The notes below the pieces were generated by a model that was not told the DNA's origin, did no database searches, and saw only the letters and a list, made by a program, of their open reading frames with translations. From the NCBI GenBank assembly GCA_020025115.1, contig JAHHSP010000046.1, forward strand, positions 1-8,595: a stretch of DNA of 8,595 nt, given 5' to 3'. The stretch is from Collinsella sp. (GTDB lineage: Bacteria; Actinomycetota; Coriobacteriia; Coriobacteriales; Coriobacteriaceae). A program made the position numbers and the translations under genes. Below, one piece after another: positions 6,905 to 8,595 of this stretch. The number at the start of each line of letters is the position of its first letter. Within the stretch, counting starts at the first letter, position 1.

Positions 6905-7822
6905 TTAGGCCACCTCCCCCTTCTCAACGCGGCCGGACTCGGGCGCATCCCCGGCGACCTCGGCCAAATAGGACTCGCAACATGCCTTGGCGAGCGTGCG
7001 GACGCGCAGGATGTACGCGGCGCGCTCCGTGGCGGAAATGGCGCCGCGGGCATCCAGGATGTTGAAACTGTGACTGCACTTCATGACGCAGTCGTAGGCG
7101 GGCAACGGCAACTTGGCATCGAGGCACGCATGGCATTCAGCCTCAAAGTCGTCGAACTTCTGACGCATCATCTCGACATTGGCGATCTCGAAGTTGTAGG
7201 CGGAGAACTCGCGCTCGTTCTCAAGGAACACCTCGCCGTAGGTCATGGGCGTGCCGTCGGGCAGGTAGCTCCAGACCAGATCGTAGACGCTCGTCACGCC
7301 CTGGGCGTACATGGCGATGCGCTCGAGGCCGTAGGTGATCTCGACGGGAACCGGATCGCACTCGATGCCACCGACCTGCTGGAAGTAGGTGAACTGGGTG
7401 ACCTCCATGCCATCCAGCCAGACCTCCCAACCAAGACCCCAGGCGCCGAGCGTGGGGCTTTCCCAGTCGTCCTCGACAAAGCGGACGTCGTGCTCGGCCG
7501 GATCGAGGCCGATGGCGGTCAGGGAATCCAGATACAGCTCCTGGGAGTTCTCGGGGCTCGGCTTGATGAGCACCTGGAACTGGTAATAATGCTGCATGCG
7601 ATTGGGATTCTCGCCATAGCGGCCATCGGCGGGACGACGGCAGGGCTGCGGATAGCATGCGCGCCACGGCTTCTTGCCGAGGCTGCGAAGCAGCGTGGCG
7701 GTATGGAACGTACCGGCACCCACCTCGGAATCGTAGGGCTGCATGACGGTGCAGCCCTGAGCGGCCCAATACTCCTCGAGTTTGAGAATCATCTCTTGAA
7801 AGGTCAATGCGTTCGGTTTCAT
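6905..7822 (-). CDS. glyQ: Glycine--tRNA ligase alpha subunit
   Basis: This is the small catalytic chain (class II core) of the two-subunit glycyl-tRNA synthetase, activating glycine with ATP. At 305 residues it is a normal family length. Near-invariant family blocks are visible from the start: LTFQEMILKLEEYWAAQGC (6-24), QPYDSEVGAGTFH, QPCRRPADGRYGENPNR (the ATP-binding motif 2 region), YQFQVLIKPSP, EDDWESPTLGAWGLGWEVW, GMEVTQFTYFQQVGG and ITYGLERIAMY (motif 3). The start is the ATG at 7822, with GAGGGGGAG at 7832-7840, 9 bases upstream. A further 12-codon upstream extension beginning with TTG (7858) is not typical of the family and is rejected. The gene lies 51 bases after lepB and directly before glyS. 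There is no room for a T-box leader. The Lys/Glu-rich C-terminal tail is ordinary. Confidence 0.97.
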   Translation of the reverse strand: MKPNALTFQEMILKLEEYWAAQGCTVMQPYDSEVGAGTFHTATLLRSLGKKPWRACYPQPCRRPADGRYGENPNRMQHYYQFQVLIKPSPENSQELYLDSLTAIGLDPAEHDVRFVEDDWESPTLGAWGLGWEVWLDGMEVTQFTYFQQVGGIECDPVPVEITYGLERIAMYAQGVTSVYDLVWSYLPDGTPMTYGEVFLENEREFSAYNFEIANVEMMRQKFDDFEAECHACLDAKLPLPAYDCVMKCSHSFNILDARGAISATERAAYILRVRTLAKACCESYLAEVAGDAPESGRVEKGEVA

Positions 7823-7864
7823 CCTGCGACGCTCCCCCTCGTTCGTGCGGTCAAACAACCTTAT

Positions 7865-7870
7865 ATTCTA
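7865..7870 (-). promoter_or_regulatory. Candidate -10 box for glyQ-glyS
   Basis: The lepB-glyQ gap contains the AT-rich TAGAATATAAGG on the minus strand. TAGAAT (7865-7870) matches five of six positions of a -10 box and would give a leader of about 36 bases. No good -35 lies at the expected distance, which would fall within the end of lepB. Read-through from lepB is equally possible, as there is no terminator between the genes. Confidence 0.3.
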
Positions 7871-7873
7871 GCG

Positions 7874-8506
7874 CTACATCGAGCCGATTCGCGAGACCGG
7901 CCAATATCGGAAAAAGACGGTGCCTATGACGTTGTCCGTGGGAACGGCCCCGAAGTACCTGGAATCGGAGGAGTTCTCCCGGTTGTCCCCCATCATCCAC
8001 AAGGACCCCTCGGGGACGACGTACGGATAGGCGATCGAGACACCCGGAGCCTGCATGGGCAAGGGAAAGCTCTCGCCGACGGCGTAGGGCTCTTTTACGG
8101 CGGTCCCGTCGACATATACGTGGCCGTCGATCAGATCGACCGTCTGGCCGGCACGGGCGACGACGCGCTTCACTAAAATCTCGTGGCTGGATTCGGTGAT
8201 GGGATTCCTGAACACGACGATATCGCCGACCTCGGGCGCATTGCCGAGGTGCGCGCTCACGCGCTGGGCGAAGACCTGGTCTCCAACGAGGATGGTCGGC
8301 TCCATCGACCCGCTCGGAACCACGAAAGGCGATACGACGAAGACGCGAATCAGGGTGAAAACGACGAGCGCGACGGCGAAGACGCCGAACCACTCGAGAA
8401 GGCCCTTCCACTTGGGTTCGCGTTCGGGCCCATCCAAACGTTCGGGCTCGCTCGAAACGGCGGATTGAGAAGCGGATTGGTCAAGGACCTCGGAAGCGTC
8501 ACGCAT
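7874..8506 (-). CDS. lepB: Signal peptidase I
   Basis: This membrane-bound serine protease (family S26) removes signal peptides from exported pre-proteins at the outer face of the cytoplasmic membrane. The 210-residue protein has a short, acidic cytoplasmic N-terminus (1-31), one transmembrane segment (about 36-58), then the catalytic domain. Box B is VPSGSMEPT, with nucleophile S67. The general-base lysine is K113 in LVKRVVARAG. Box E is MGDNRENSSDSR (172-183). This Ser-Lys arrangement with a single membrane anchor is the Gram-positive type. The start is the ATG at 8506, with GGGGAGG (8513-8519) 6 bases upstream. Two upstream in-frame ATGs at 8539 and 8533 lack such a site and lie inside the preceding gene. 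The start overlaps the stop of the upstream partial gene by 8 bases, suggesting translational coupling. The stop TAG is followed one codon later by a second in-frame TAG. Confidence 0.97.
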   Translation of the reverse strand: MRDASEVLDQSASQSAVSSEPERLDGPEREPKWKGLLEWFGVFAVALVVFTLIRVFVVSPFVVPSGSMEPTILVGDQVFAQRVSAHLGNAPEVGDIVVFRNPITESSHEILVKRVVARAGQTVDLIDGHVYVDGTAVKEPYAVGESFPLPMQAPGVSIAYPYVVPEGSLWMMGDNRENSSDSRYFGAVPTDNVIGTVFFRYWPVSRIGSM

Positions 8507-8595
8507 CGAAAGCCTCCCCGTCACATGCGGCATCGGCATCGGCGGTACCGAGCCGCTCGATCAGCTCGAGCGCCCGTCGGCGCTCATCATCGGTC
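8499..8595 (-). CDS. C-terminal end of an unidentified protein (cut by window edge)
   Basis: The only minus-strand frame open from the window edge encodes about 31 residues, TDDERRRALELIERLGTADA followed by DAACDGEAFDA. It ends at a TGA (8499-8501) lying inside the first codons of lepB. Codon use is GC-rich at third positions like the neighbours, and the 8-base overlap with lepB (reading ATGCGTGA) is typical of coupled genes in one operon. The visible tail is acidic and carries no motif that I recognise, so I assign no function. The rest of the gene lies beyond base 8595. The short length is the main reason for doubt. Confidence 0.55.
   Translation of the reverse strand, partial: TDDERRRALELIERLGTADADAACDGEAFDA

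Noticed and set aside
7070..8176. 368-codon open frame on the plus strand across glyQ and lepB
   Set aside because: It spans two conserved minus-strand genes and the gap between them, and shows no recognisable motif.
1..8595. Search for CRISPR repeats, insertion sequences, tRNA or rRNA genes, attachment sites or a defence system
   Set aside because: I saw no spaced direct-repeat arrays, transposase motifs, cloverleaf-like segments or toxin/defence domains. The window is a compact housekeeping and central-metabolism region.

Overview
The window is a GC-rich bacterial chromosome segment in which every gene I can support lies on the minus strand; transcription runs from high to low coordinates. 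The gene set is RNase J, pyruvate phosphate dikinase (PPDK) with its dedicated regulatory kinase/phosphorylase, two-subunit glycyl-tRNA synthetase and type I signal peptidase. Together with GC-rich codon use and strong purine-rich ribosome binding sites, it suggests an anaerobic Gram-positive, most likely a high-GC actinobacterial lineage such as the Coriobacteriia (Collinsella/Olsenella type). That placement is an inference from gene content and composition, not a database match.

Layout in transcription order: (1) the 3' tail of an unidentified gene (8499-8595, cut by the window edge), whose stop overlaps the start of lepB; (2) lepB, signal peptidase I (7874-8506); (3) glyQ (6905-7822) and glyS (4814-6904), alpha and beta chains of glycyl-tRNA synthetase, abutting with no gap and followed by a clear intrinsic terminator (4759-4782); (4) a PPDK regulatory kinase/pyrophosphorylase gene (3754-4626) with its own candidate promoter; (5) ppdK (827-3559), followed by a second intrinsic terminator (760-792); (6) the first 205 codons of RNase J (1-615), running off the low-coordinate edge.

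Two functional modules stand out. lepB-glyQ-glyS is a housekeeping block of protein secretion and translation. The regulator-ppdK pair is a complete metabolic switch. PPDK interconverts pyruvate and phosphoenolpyruvate with ATP/AMP and pyrophosphate. The regulator turns PPDK off and on by phosphorylating a threonine two residues before the catalytic histidine, and both residues are present in this PPDK. The order glyQ-glyS-regulator echoes the Bacillus arrangement glyQ-glyS-ccpN-yqfL, but no ccpN-like gene is present here.

No intergenic stretch exceeds about 210 bases. The three larger gaps (616-826, 3560-3753, 4627-4813) hold terminators, candidate promoters, hairpins and inverted repeats, described below. 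I found no mobile element, CRISPR array, tRNA or rRNA, and no evidence of a novel multi-gene system. The observations most worth a second look are an in-frame A AAA AAG slippery heptamer in the regulator gene and the structured leaders of RNase J and ppdK.
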